From contig JAFKIY010000001.1 of assembly GCA_017306245.1 (NCBI GenBank), positions 496,001-560,000 of the forward strand: DNA of 64,000 nucleotides, in the 5' to 3' direction. The notes beneath the pieces were generated by a model. The model was given only the letters and a program-made list of their open reading frames with translations, was not told the origin of the DNA and searched no databases. The position numbers and the translations under genes are program-made. This document shows, piece by piece, positions 37,983-45,883 of this stretch (position 1 is its first letter; each line of letters opens with the position of its first letter). This DNA is from Micrococcales bacterium. GTDB taxonomy: Bacteria > Actinomycetota > Actinomycetes > Actinomycetales > Microbacteriaceae.

Positions 37983-38471
37983 GTGCGTGCATCTGAACTG
38001 GCGATCAACCTTCCCGTCCTCGATCGTGACACGAGCGTGGTGTCTGCGGCGCAAATCATCGCGAGGGACAGCCGGGCGAGCATCGTCGTGGCGAATGCCG
38101 AGGGTGTCCCGGCCGCCGCGATCTCCGCTGTCGACGTCTTGAGGGTTCTCGTTCCGCGCTACGTGATGGACGATGTTTCCCTCGCTGCGGTGTTCGATGA
38201 GAAGGGCGCAGACGAGGTGTGGCGGGATGTGCCAAGCCGCACCATTGGTGAACTCGTCGACGACGATGAGTCGCGCGTTCTCGACATCCTCGACGTCGAT
38301 CCGGACGACACGCTTCTCGCCGTTGCGGCGCGGATGGCGGATGCCAGGGCGGTGATCGCGCTCGTGAAGGGGGAGCCGGATCAGCCGGCCAGATTCGTGA
38401 CGTTGCCCGCAGTGCTCGACGCAGTGTTGCATGTCGGGCTCGGCGCCAGCGGCCGGGACTCGAACGCATGA
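37983..38471 (+). CDS. CBS-domain protein coupled to a permease
   Basis: The 162-residue protein is essentially a tandem CBS (Bateman) module: ASELAINLPVLDRDTSVVSAAQIIARDSRASIVVANAEGVPAAAISAVDVLRVLV forms the first half and ILDVDPDDTLLAVAARMADARAVIALV the second. CBS pairs bind adenosine nucleotides and regulate partners. GTG 37983 has GGAG 7 bases upstream. The next gene starts in its stop (ATGA), so it is very likely the regulatory subunit of that permease. Confidence 0.88.
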   Translation: MRASELAINLPVLDRDTSVVSAAQIIARDSRASIVVANAEGVPAAAISAVDVLRVLVPRYVMDDVSLAAVFDEKGADEVWRDVPSRTIGELVDDDESRVLDILDVDPDDTLLAVAARMADARAVIALVKGEPDQPARFVTLPAVLDAVLHVGLGASGRDSNA

Positions 38472-39754
38472 GCGTGCAGATAATTCTGGCGCTCATCGTT
38501 TTCGCTGGCGCCTACGTCTTCATCGTCGCCGAGTGGGTTCCCCGCATGACGGTAGCGCTGGTCGGTGCCGGTCTCATGATCGTCATTGGGGCCACCGACG
38601 ACCATGGCGTGTTCTTTTCGGAAGAAACCGGGATCGACTGGAATGTCATCTTCCTTCTCCTCGGAATGATGATCATCGTCGGAATTTTGCAGCAGAGCGG
38701 GCTGTTCGAGTTCCTCGCGATTTGGGCGGCCAAGCGCGCCAGAGGCCGTCCGTTCGTGATCATGGTCATGCTCGTTCTCATCACGGCGGTGCTGTCGGCA
38801 TTCCTCGACAACGTCACGACCGTGCTGTTGATCGCTCCCGTCACCCTGCTCATTTGCGAACGGCTGGCTGTGCCTGTCGCGCCCTTCCTCATTGCGGAGA
38901 TCATGGCGAGCAACATCGGCGGCACCGCGACGCTCATCGGCGACCCGCCGAACATCATCATCGCCAGCCGGGCCGGACTGAGTTTCAACGACTTCATCGT
39001 GAACCTCGCACCGATCGTCGTCGTCCTGCTCATCGTGTTCATCGGGTTGTGCTGGCTGCTGTTCCGGAAGCAGTTGCGCTACGACCCGGAGCGAGTTGAA
39101 CGGGTCATGGCGCTCAATCCGCGGGAGGCGATCCGCGACGTTCCTCTCCTGGTGAAGTCCCTCATCGTGATCGCCCTGGTTTTGGCAGGTTTCATCCTTC
39201 ACTCCGTTATCGAGGTGGGGCCGGCCATTGTCGCGCTTCTGGGCGCCGGCGTGCTCGTGCTGATCACGAGGCTCGAGCCGCGGAAGATTTTCGCCGACGT
39301 CGAGTGGGAGACGCTGCTGTTCTTCGTCGGATTGTTCGTCATGGTGGGTTCCCTCGTGAACCTCGGCATCATCGGCTACGTGGGCCAGCTCGCGGTCGAT
39401 GCGATCGGCGACAACTATTTCGGTGCCGCCACAGGGCTGCTGTTCGGATCGGCTGTGGTGTCGGGCATCATCGACAACATTCCCTATGTCGCGACCATGG
39501 CGCCCCTCACCAACGATCTGGTCCAGGCCGGCGGCGCCGCCGCGCAGCCGCTGTGGTGGGCCCTGGCGCTCGGTGCCGACCTCGGGGGTAACCTCACCGC
39601 GATCGGGGCGAGCGCCAACGTGGTCGTCCTGGGTATCGCAAAGCGGGCCGGACATCCGATTTCGTTCTGGATGTTCACCAAGTACGGAATTCTCGTCACC
39701 GCGGTCACGATTTCGCTGAGTCTGCCGTACGTGTGGCTGCGGTACTTCGCCTGA
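38468..39754 (+). CDS. Ion-transporter superfamily permease (ArsB/NhaD/SLC13 type)
   Basis: The 428-residue protein has about 11 transmembrane helices and belongs to the citrate-transporter-like/IT superfamily. The two repeated hairpin motifs are visible: SAFLDNVTTVLL with GGTATLIGDPPNII, and SGIIDNIPYVATMAPL with GADLGGNLTAIGASANVVVLG. Members export arsenite or exchange Na+/H+ or carboxylates; the substrate here cannot be read from sequence. It is translationally coupled (ATGA) to the CBS protein. Confidence 0.88.
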   Translation: MSVQIILALIVFAGAYVFIVAEWVPRMTVALVGAGLMIVIGATDDHGVFFSEETGIDWNVIFLLLGMMIIVGILQQSGLFEFLAIWAAKRARGRPFVIMVMLVLITAVLSAFLDNVTTVLLIAPVTLLICERLAVPVAPFLIAEIMASNIGGTATLIGDPPNIIIASRAGLSFNDFIVNLAPIVVVLLIVFIGLCWLLFRKQLRYDPERVERVMALNPREAIRDVPLLVKSLIVIALVLAGFILHSVIEVGPAIVALLGAGVLVLITRLEPRKIFADVEWETLLFFVGLFVMVGSLVNLGIIGYVGQLAVDAIGDNYFGAATGLLFGSAVVSGIIDNIPYVATMAPLTNDLVQAGGAAAQPLWWALALGADLGGNLTAIGASANVVVLGIAKRAGHPISFWMFTKYGILVTAVTISLSLPYVWLRYFA

Positions 39755-39797
39755 GCCGGGCGCGCGTTAACGCAATATTTACACTCGGAGCCCACCC

Positions 39798-39813
39798 GTA
39801 ACACGCTGGAAAC
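39798..39813 (+). promoter_or_regulatory. GlnR box upstream of amtB
   Basis: GTAAC (39798-39802), six bases, GAAAC (39809-39813) matches the actinobacterial GlnR consensus gTnAc-N6-GaAAc at every defined position. It lies 77 bases before the amtB start. A weaker GTAAA-N6-GTTAA-like match lies just upstream on the other strand (39767-39782). Together with the glnA array it points to nitrogen control. Confidence 0.65.
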
Positions 39814-39890
39814 GCCCGGTGCATCCTTGCCGTAACCCGCACGGTGCACGCTGTCATCCAACCCCGAAAAGCTGACCGGAAGGCGGGTGG

Positions 39891-41102
39891 ATGATGGATG
39901 CCAGCGAAATCTCCTGGGCGGTGACGGCGTCAGCCCTGGTGCTGCTCATGACCCCCGGTGTTGCGTTCTTCTACGGCGGGCTCGTCAAAGTGAAGAGCGT
40001 GCTGAGCATGATGATGATGAGTTTCGGCGCCCTCGGCCTCATCAGCGTGCTGTGGATCCTCTACGGGTTCAACATGTCGAGCGTTGACACGCCGGGCCAG
40101 TTCAGCGGGAACCCGTTCTCCGATTTCGCGCTCGACTCCGCAGACAATGGAACGCTCATCGGTGCGCTGTTCGGAGCCACATTCGCGATCATCACGGTCG
40201 CCCTGGTTTCCGGGGCGATCGCCGACCGGGCGAAATTCGGTGCGTGGCTGGCCTTTGCCGGGCTCTGGGCCACGTTCGTGTACTTTCCCGTTGCCGCCTG
40301 GGTGTGGGGTGGCGGATGGATCATGAATCTCGGCTATGCGCTGGGGCTCGACTACACCGTCATCGACTATGCGGGCGGTACCGCCGTGCACATCAACGCG
40401 GGTGCGGCGGCGCTCGCCCTGGCGATCGTGCTCGGGAAGCGGGTGGGTTTCGGCAAGGGGGCGCACAAACCGCACAATGTCCCGCTGGTGCTTCTCGGGG
40501 CGGCCATCCTCTGGTTCGGCTGGTTCGGGTTCAATGTCGGTGCCGAGTACCTGAACGGCATGGCCAACGCCGGTCTGATCGCGGTCAACACCCTGGGTGC
40601 TACGGGTGCCGCCATCCTCGGCTGGCTCGTCGTCGAACGGGTCAAGGAGGGTAAGCCGACGGCGGTGGGCGCGAGCTCGGGCGCGGTCGCCGGCCTCGTC
40701 GCCATCACGCCATCCTGCGCAAACCTCACGCCGGGGCTTGGGCTGCTTCTCGGACTCATCGCCGGTGCGGTGTGCGCCCTGGCGGTCGAACTCAAGTTCA
40801 AGCTCGGCTTCGATGACTCGCTTGACGTCGTGGGAATCCACATGATCGGCGGGCTCCTCGGGACCATCTACCTGGGATTCTTCGCAACCGGCACCGGCCT
40901 GTTCGTGGGAGGCAACGCCATGCAGCTCGTGCTGCAGCTCATCGCTTCGCTTGCCGTTCTCGTGTATTCGTTCGTGATCGCGCTGGCGATCGGCTGGATG
41001 ATCAGCCGCACGATGGGGTTCCGGGTGAAAAGCGACGAGGAACTGGCCGGAATCGATACGGTCGTGCACGGCGAAAACGGGTATGTGCTCGATCCGGTTT
41101 GA
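39891..41102 (+). CDS. amtB: Ammonium transporter
   Basis: The 403-residue Amt channel has 11 helices and conducts ammonia/ammonium across the cytoplasmic membrane. Both pore histidines are present in GGTAVHINAGAAALAL and VVGIHMIGGLLGTIYLGF, along with the gate Phe in GATFAIITVALVSGAIADR and the substrate-site Trp in PVAAWVWGGGW. GlnK, its usual partner, is not next to it; instead an Amt-like paralogue follows after 44 bases. A GlnR box lies upstream. Two adjacent ATG codons (39891, 39894) could start it. Confidence 0.97.
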   Translation: MMDASEISWAVTASALVLLMTPGVAFFYGGLVKVKSVLSMMMMSFGALGLISVLWILYGFNMSSVDTPGQFSGNPFSDFALDSADNGTLIGALFGATFAIITVALVSGAIADRAKFGAWLAFAGLWATFVYFPVAAWVWGGGWIMNLGYALGLDYTVIDYAGGTAVHINAGAAALALAIVLGKRVGFGKGAHKPHNVPLVLLGAAILWFGWFGFNVGAEYLNGMANAGLIAVNTLGATGAAILGWLVVERVKEGKPTAVGASSGAVAGLVAITPSCANLTPGLGLLLGLIAGAVCALAVELKFKLGFDDSLDVVGIHMIGGLLGTIYLGFFATGTGLFVGGNAMQLVLQLIASLAVLVYSFVIALAIGWMISRTMGFRVKSDEELAGIDTVVHGENGYVLDPV

Positions 41103-41146
41103 AAATTCGTGACCTCGCGCCCTCGCCTTCGTGGTAATCATGGAGA

Positions 41147-42133
41147 GTGGCTGACCCGATCCTCTATCTGGCGTGCGCCGTCGTCACGCTTGCCGGAGTC
41201 CCGGGGATGCTGCTGTACACGGGTGGAACCTGGTCGAAATCGGCCCCGGACGTTGCCCTGCTTTCCGGCCTGTGGCTTGTTGTCGGTGCTGTGGCGGGAG
41301 TGACGGGCGCGCTCCCGGGCGGTTTCGCGATTCTGGTGCCCGTTCTGGGCCTCGTGGCCGGGACCGGGGTTGCCGCGGCTCTAGCGGAGCGGATCCAGGC
41401 ACGCGGCATCCGGGCCATGCTGCTGGCGGGGTTCAGCCTGCTCATCTTTGTGCCGCTTGCCCTCGTGGTGTTCGGGGGCGGCGGAACGTGGCTGTACCGG
41501 GAGGTGGGAAGCCTCGATTTTGCGGGAGCACTCCCTGCGGCGATCGGCGCGGGCGGCTTCCTGACGGTGGTCGCTCTCGCATCAGGCAGGAGTGCGGCGG
41601 GCGAACGGGTTCTTGCACTGAGGGGGGCGATGCTCGTGGCCGTTGCGGCTGTTGCGTGCGCCGTCGGACTGGAGTTGCGGATCGACGAGTTGACGCCGGC
41701 CATTGCGCTGCACATGCTCATGACTCCGGCGATCGCGATTCTGGCGGCGGCGGGGATCGAGCGGGTGAAGCGCGGCCGCAACACTCGCGAGGGGCTCGGG
41801 GCCGGGACGCTCGCGGGAACAGCAGCGGCGCTCGCGACGAGTGCGTACCTCGAGACGGTGTCTGCCCTCATCCTCGGACTTCTCGCCGGCGCGGTCGCCG
41901 AGGCGGCGTTTCGCGGCGCCTCGGCCGCCTGGCGGCTGGCGACGCCGCTCCTGATCGGCGGTATTACCGGAATGCTGTTCCTGGGGATTTTCGGGCTGGA
42001 TGTCGGGTTTGTGTACTCCGGGCAGCCAATGCTTCTTGCCCGCCAGGCGCTGGTTGTCGGCGTTTCGCTCATCTACACCGCCATCGTGTCGCTGGCGCTG
42101 GTCATACCGCTTCGCGGGCGATTCCGCCGATGA
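41147..42133 (+). CDS. Degenerate Amt-fold membrane protein lacking the twin pore histidines
   Basis: The 328-residue polytopic protein aligns along its length with the adjacent AmtB: GVPGMLLYTGG with AmtB's PGVAFFYGG, AAALAERIQARG with GAIADRAKFG, LDFAGALPAAIGAGG with IDYAGGTAVHINAG, AAGIERVKRGRNTREGLGAGTLAG with VERVKEGKPTAVGASSGAVAG, and LLIGGITGMLFLGIFG with HMIGGLLGTIYLGFF. The two pore His become Ala and Leu, the gate Phe and the substrate-site Trp are lost, and the structural Asp (LDFAG) is kept. It is about 75 residues shorter than AmtB. Conduction of ammonium is unlikely; a regulatory or different transport role is possible. The GTG is 6 bases after TAATCA. Confidence 0.75.
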   Translation: MADPILYLACAVVTLAGVPGMLLYTGGTWSKSAPDVALLSGLWLVVGAVAGVTGALPGGFAILVPVLGLVAGTGVAAALAERIQARGIRAMLLAGFSLLIFVPLALVVFGGGGTWLYREVGSLDFAGALPAAIGAGGFLTVVALASGRSAAGERVLALRGAMLVAVAAVACAVGLELRIDELTPAIALHMLMTPAIAILAAAGIERVKRGRNTREGLGAGTLAGTAAALATSAYLETVSALILGLLAGAVAEAAFRGASAAWRLATPLLIGGITGMLFLGIFGLDVGFVYSGQPMLLARQALVVGVSLIYTAIVSLALVIPLRGRFRR

Positions 42134-42191
42134 TCGTTGAATCGCTGAGGCGGCCTTGCAATGCCGCGGTTCACGGGCACATACTGTCGGT

Positions 42192-42812
42192 GTGAACGTG
42201 AGGATCGGTTTCCTCCTGCTTCCCGTTGCTTTCGGGCTCGCGCTCGCTGGTTGCGCCTCGGGCACCTCGGGTGGCCCGGTTGCCACGCTGTCGAGTGCGT
42301 CGACGCCGGAGGCGACCGCAACGCCGACACCGTCGTCGGCGACCTCGCCTCCCGAGGCGACTGCGCCGTGCACTCTGAATGCGGATGGCGTCGATATCAG
42401 TTACCTCGCCGGTGATGGGAGCGCTGGGCATTTCCACGGCACGCTCGTGTTTACCAATGTGGGTTCTCACTCGTGCCTGCTCGAGGGATTCCCGATCGTG
42501 TATTTCGGCAATCCGGAAGTGGCGGGACCGATCGGCGCGCGCTCAAGCGCTAATGGATCGCCCACAGGTCCCGTCGTGCTTGCCCCGTCGGGCGGTGCGG
42601 CGGTGTCGGAGGTGACGATCACTAATGCCGCGGTAACGGGAGTGTGCGATCCACTCGAAACCTCAAAGCTTCTTGTGAGACTTCCCGATGCGCCGGACAT
42701 TCCATATTCGGACGGGATCGGTTGGGCACGATCTGTTCCGATCAACCCGATGCCGGCTTGCCTCGATGAGTCGATTGGGCTCATCGTCGTGGGAAGCATT
42801 GACGTGGGATAG
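42192..42812 (+). CDS. DUF4232 lipoprotein
   Basis: The 206-residue protein has a type II signal peptide ending in the lipobox LALAGC (Cys at about residue 22), a Thr/Ser/Pro-rich spacer, and a DUF4232 domain: FHGTLVFTNVGSHSCLLEGFPIVYF and PSGGAAVSEVTITNAA. It should be anchored to the outer face of the membrane. The function of DUF4232 is unknown. GTG 42192 and 42198 are both possible starts. It is followed by the tRNA-Val gene on the other strand. Confidence 0.82.
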   Translation: MNVRIGFLLLPVAFGLALAGCASGTSGGPVATLSSASTPEATATPTPSSATSPPEATAPCTLNADGVDISYLAGDGSAGHFHGTLVFTNVGSHSCLLEGFPIVYFGNPEVAGPIGARSSANGSPTGPVVLAPSGGAAVSEVTITNAAVTGVCDPLETSKLLVRLPDAPDIPYSDGIGWARSVPINPMPACLDESIGLIVVGSIDVG

Positions 42813-42854
42813 GCGTCACTTGACGGATCTGGCAAATCGCCAGCGTGTCATTGG

Positions 42855-42927
42855 TGGGCGATACCAGACTCGAACTGATGACCTCTTCCGTGTGAAGGAA
42901 GCGCGCTACCAACTGCGCCAATCGCCC
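42855..42927 (-). tRNA. tRNA-Val (anticodon CAC)
   Basis: The 73-nt gene folds as a cloverleaf with GGGCGAT/ATCGCCC acceptor arms. The anticodon stem CTTCC/GGAAG encloses TTCACAC, giving anticodon CAC for GUG. The T-arm has GTTCGAG. Discriminator A; CCA is not encoded. It is on the strand opposite to the other three tRNAs and nearly an inverted copy of the tRNA-Val at 43257. Confidence 0.95.
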
Positions 42928-42998
42928 GCGCCGAAACTGTCGGCTCGTCAATCTTGCCACACGTTGGGCAACTGGTTTTGTCACACTCCGCGTGAGAA

Positions 42999-43028
42999 TT
43001 GTCTTGAGTCGCACGGCTAAGCTAGAGT
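42999..43028 (+). promoter_or_regulatory. Candidate promoter for the tRNA-Gly/Cys/Val cluster
   Basis: TTGTCT (42999-43004) and TAGAGT (43023-43028) are separated by 18 bases and lie 30 bases before tRNA-Gly. This fits a sigma-A promoter for the three plus-strand tRNAs. Confidence 0.45.
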
Positions 43029-43057
43029 CTCTAAGCACGCAGAAATGCGTGTCGAAT

Positions 43058-43129
43058 GCGGATGTGGCGCAGTGGTAGCGCACAACCTTGCCAAGGTTGG
43101 GGTCGCGAGTTCGAATCTCGTCATCCGCT
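43058..43129 (+). tRNA. tRNA-Gly (anticodon GCC)
   Basis: The 72-nt gene has GCGGATG/CATCCGC acceptor arms and discriminator T. The anticodon stem CAACC/GGTTG encloses TTGCCAA, giving GCC. The D-arm has GGCGCAGTGGTAGCGC and the T-arm GTTCGAATC. CCA is not encoded. It is the first gene of a three-tRNA cluster. Confidence 0.96.
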
Positions 43130-43169
43130 CGAGTGGGAAGTGTCAGCCTCGCTGTCGCTTGCCGTGAAT

Positions 43170-43240
43170 GGTGGAGTGGCCGAGAGGATAGGCAGCGGCC
43201 TGCAAAGCCGTCCACACGGGTTCGAATCCCGTCTCCACCT
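43170..43240 (+). tRNA. tRNA-Cys (anticodon GCA)
   Basis: The 71-nt gene has GGTGGAG/CTCCACC acceptor arms and discriminator T. The anticodon loop CTGCAAA gives GCA. The T-arm has GGTTCGAATCC. CCA is encoded next to it (43241-43243) and forms the left arm of a small hairpin with the start of the next tRNA. Confidence 0.95.
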
Positions 43241-43256
43241 CCAGGTGTAACAACCT

Positions 43257-43328
43257 GGGCGATTGGCGCAGCGGTAGCGCGCTTCCCTGACACGGAAGAG
43301 GTCACTGGTTCGATCCCAGTATCGCCCA
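43257..43328 (+). tRNA. tRNA-Val (anticodon GAC)
   Basis: The 72-nt gene has GGGCGAT/ATCGCCC acceptor arms. The anticodon stem CTTCC/GGAAG encloses CTGACAC, giving GAC for GUC/GUU. Discriminator A; CCA is encoded at 43329-43331. Most of its sequence repeats the tRNA-Val(CAC) at 42855-42927 in inverted orientation. Confidence 0.95.
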
Positions 43329-43413
43329 CCACGAATCCGGCTTTCCCGACCTATTGAGTTCACCTCAGGACGCTGCTAGCATCTGCTCACCCTCAGCGAA
43401 ATCAGGCCCGATC

Positions 43414-44007
43414 ATGGTCACAATGCACTCGCGTTCAGCCCTTCGATTTCTCGTCGCAATCCCCGTCATCCTCGTGGCTTTGACCGGGTGTTCCGCGGCC
43501 GGTTCCAGCGGGGGCCCTGACGCAGGAACGGCAAGTGCAGGGCCATCAGCCGCTCCGGAGCCGACAGCCCTGGACTGCGCAGCCGTGGCGAAAAGTTTCA
43601 CCGATCAGTCGAAATCGCAGGGGGCGGCCTTCACCTACGTCGCGGTCGATCCCATGAGAATCATCGGAATTCAGGGGCTTCCGGCGAACGTCCTCGATAC
43701 CGGGTGCTTTGTCAGCGCGGACCAGAAGGCCGCGCATGTGCTCATTCCCGCCAGCGACAGCACGGTTTACGACGCGCTCGCCACAATTCTCGAAGCGGCC
43801 GGATACGTGCGAAACGATTCCCAGAACGTTGACCCGAAGACGGAGCACAGTTACTACAGCTCAGACAAGAGCGTTCCAACCAACGAGTACGAAGTTGATG
43901 CGATAGATCACCTGACGACCGATCGTCTCGCGCGCGAGTCGCTGCCGTCGGATCTGTTCAGCGCGAACCTGGAACCCATGCTCTACGTCGTGGCGGGCAT
44001 TCACTGA
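43414..44007 (+). CDS. Lipoprotein of unknown function
   Basis: The 197-residue protein has a signal peptide with the lipobox VALTGC (Cys about residue 24), a Gly/Ser/Ala/Pro-rich spacer and a soluble domain with two Cys (LDCAAVAKSF and DTGCFVSAD) that could form a disulfide. No family was recognised. ATG 43414 or 43423 gives a normal signal peptide; the frame is open further upstream but adds nothing plausible. It lies downstream of the tRNA cluster and may be transcribed with it or alone. Confidence 0.75.
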   Translation: MVTMHSRSALRFLVAIPVILVALTGCSAAGSSGGPDAGTASAGPSAAPEPTALDCAAVAKSFTDQSKSQGAAFTYVAVDPMRIIGIQGLPANVLDTGCFVSADQKAAHVLIPASDSTVYDALATILEAAGYVRNDSQNVDPKTEHSYYSSDKSVPTNEYEVDAIDHLTTDRLARESLPSDLFSANLEPMLYVVAGIH

Positions 44008-44179
44008 CGCCCTCCCGTTACCCCCGGACTGGGACGTCGGAACCCCGTGAATCCGGCATCCTCGTCGAATAGAATGGCAGTCCCGATGCGAATCCTCACG
44101 GATCGCACACCACCAGTTTCAGCCCGGCACCAACGCTTCCCTACCAAGTACGACATGGGGAACCGATGGGGGGTCGGAG

Positions 44180-45883
44180 ATGTCTGGCACAGGATTTGCC
44201 GAGCGCGTAACGCCACTCGCATTGCCGACGGCGGACATGACGCCGAGCAGCATCGATGACGCGTTGGTGCGCGAACACTCCGGCCAGGTGCTCATCGCCG
44301 AAGGCTGGATGCCGCTTCGCCGAACCGCGGACGGGGTAACGCAGATTGCGCTCGCCCGCACGCCCGATGCCGCACTGATCTCCCGCCTCCACTCGCAGTT
44401 CATCGGTGGAATCGATATTGCGGCGACCACGCCGTGGGGCCTCAAACAGGCCATTCTGCGGATCTATCGCGGCGCCATTGCGGACGATGCCGCCAACAAC
44501 CTCTGGAAGCAAAGCCCGAAACTCTCGGCACGCACAGTGCTCTCGCGGGGGCAGAAAATCGGCGGAACGATTGCGCTCATCCTCCTGACCGTCAGCGCAG
44601 TGCTGTGGCCGTGGCCCACCGTCACCGGGCTGGTTGCCGCGGGCAGCCTCGCATTCTTGGCCGGCACCGCATTCAAGTTCTTCGTCGCCCTCCGCGGCGC
44701 GAAGTACGACGTGGTCGAGCGGATCAGCGACGCCGAGGTCGAGGCGCTTTCCGACAGCGACCTTCCCATCTACACCGTGCTGGTTCCCGTGTTCAAGGAA
44801 GCGAACATCGTGGCCCAGCTCGTCGGCAATCTCGGCAAACTGGATTACCCGAAAGACAAACTCGAAGTGCTGATCCTGCTCGAGGAGGACGACACCGAAA
44901 CCCGGGACGCCCTCGAGTCGGCGAGCCCGCCCGACAACTTCCGAATCGTCACCATCCCGCGCGGGGTACCGCAAACCAAGCCGCGGGCGTGCAACGTCGG
45001 CCTGTTCTTCGCGACCGGGGACTTCGTGGTCATTTACGACGCGGAAGACAACCCGGAACCCGACCAGCTCAAAAAGGCGCTCATCGCCTTCGACCGCGGC
45101 GGCGACGACACGATCTGCGTGCAGGCGGCACTGAACTACTTCAACGCCGACGAGAACACCCTCACGCGCATGTTCACACTGGAATACAACTACTGGTTCG
45201 ACTACATGCTTCCGGGCCTCGAGGCCGCCGGACTCCCCATCCCACTCGGAGGCACATCAAACCATTTCCGCACGAGCGCACTCAACGAGCTTGGCGGCTG
45301 GGATCCGTTCAACGTGACGGAGGACGCGGATCTCGGCATTCGCGCCAGCGCGCTCGGGTACCGGGTGGGGGTCGTCAACTCGACCACGATGGAGGAAGCA
45401 AACACCTCGGTCAAAAACTTCATCCGGCAGCGCAGCCGCTGGATCAAGGGCTACCTGCAGACGGCTCTGGTTCACGCGCGGTCGCCGAGGGCGCTGCTCC
45501 GCCAGATCGGGTTGACCCGTTTCGCCTCCTTTGCGCTGCTCATCGGCGGTACTCCCATCACGTTCCTCGGGGTGATCCCGTTCTACGTGCTCACGGTGTT
45601 CACCGTGTTCATCCCGACCGACGTGCTCAACCAGGTATTCCCGTGGTGGCTGCTGTGGCTGTGCCTGCTCAACTTCGTGATCGGAACATCGGTCATGGTC
45701 TACCTGTCCATGATGGGGCCGTTCAAGAGGGGAACGTTCGGGTTGATCTGGTGGGCAATGCTCAACCCCGTGTACTGGATTCTGCACTCGATTGCCGCAT
45801 ACAAGGGGCTGTGGCAGCTCATCACCAAACCCCACTACTGGGAAAAAACCGACCATGGACTCACCAGCCATGTCCACGGTTGA
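44180..45883 (+). CDS. Membrane family 2 glycosyltransferase with an N-terminal GspE-N-like domain
   Basis: The 567-residue protein resembles processive-type GT2 enzymes. The N-terminal part (about 20-110, SGQVLIAEGWMPLRR...) resembles the GspE/MshE N-terminal domain also found in NfrB. Two helices (about 130-170) precede the GT2 domain with VLVPVFKEANIV, the metal-binding VIYDAEDNPEP, the catalytic VTEDADLGIRA, and RQRSRWIKGYLQT, the QxxRW motif. Several C-terminal helices follow. It is likely to build or export a surface polysaccharide; donor and acceptor are unknown. The next gene overlaps it. Confidence 0.85.
   Translation: MSGTGFAERVTPLALPTADMTPSSIDDALVREHSGQVLIAEGWMPLRRTADGVTQIALARTPDAALISRLHSQFIGGIDIAATTPWGLKQAILRIYRGAIADDAANNLWKQSPKLSARTVLSRGQKIGGTIALILLTVSAVLWPWPTVTGLVAAGSLAFLAGTAFKFFVALRGAKYDVVERISDAEVEALSDSDLPIYTVLVPVFKEANIVAQLVGNLGKLDYPKDKLEVLILLEEDDTETRDALESASPPDNFRIVTIPRGVPQTKPRACNVGLFFATGDFVVIYDAEDNPEPDQLKKALIAFDRGGDDTICVQAALNYFNADENTLTRMFTLEYNYWFDYMLPGLEAAGLPIPLGGTSNHFRTSALNELGGWDPFNVTEDADLGIRASALGYRVGVVNSTTMEEANTSVKNFIRQRSRWIKGYLQTALVHARSPRALLRQIGLTRFASFALLIGGTPITFLGVIPFYVLTVFTVFIPTDVLNQVFPWWLLWLCLLNFVIGTSVMVYLSMMGPFKRGTFGLIWWAMLNPVYWILHSIAAYKGLWQLITKPHYWEKTDHGLTSHVHG

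Noticed and set aside
43058..43328. tRNA genes as an integration site
   Set aside because: No integrase, direct repeat of a tRNA 3' end, or foreign-looking gene was seen beside them.
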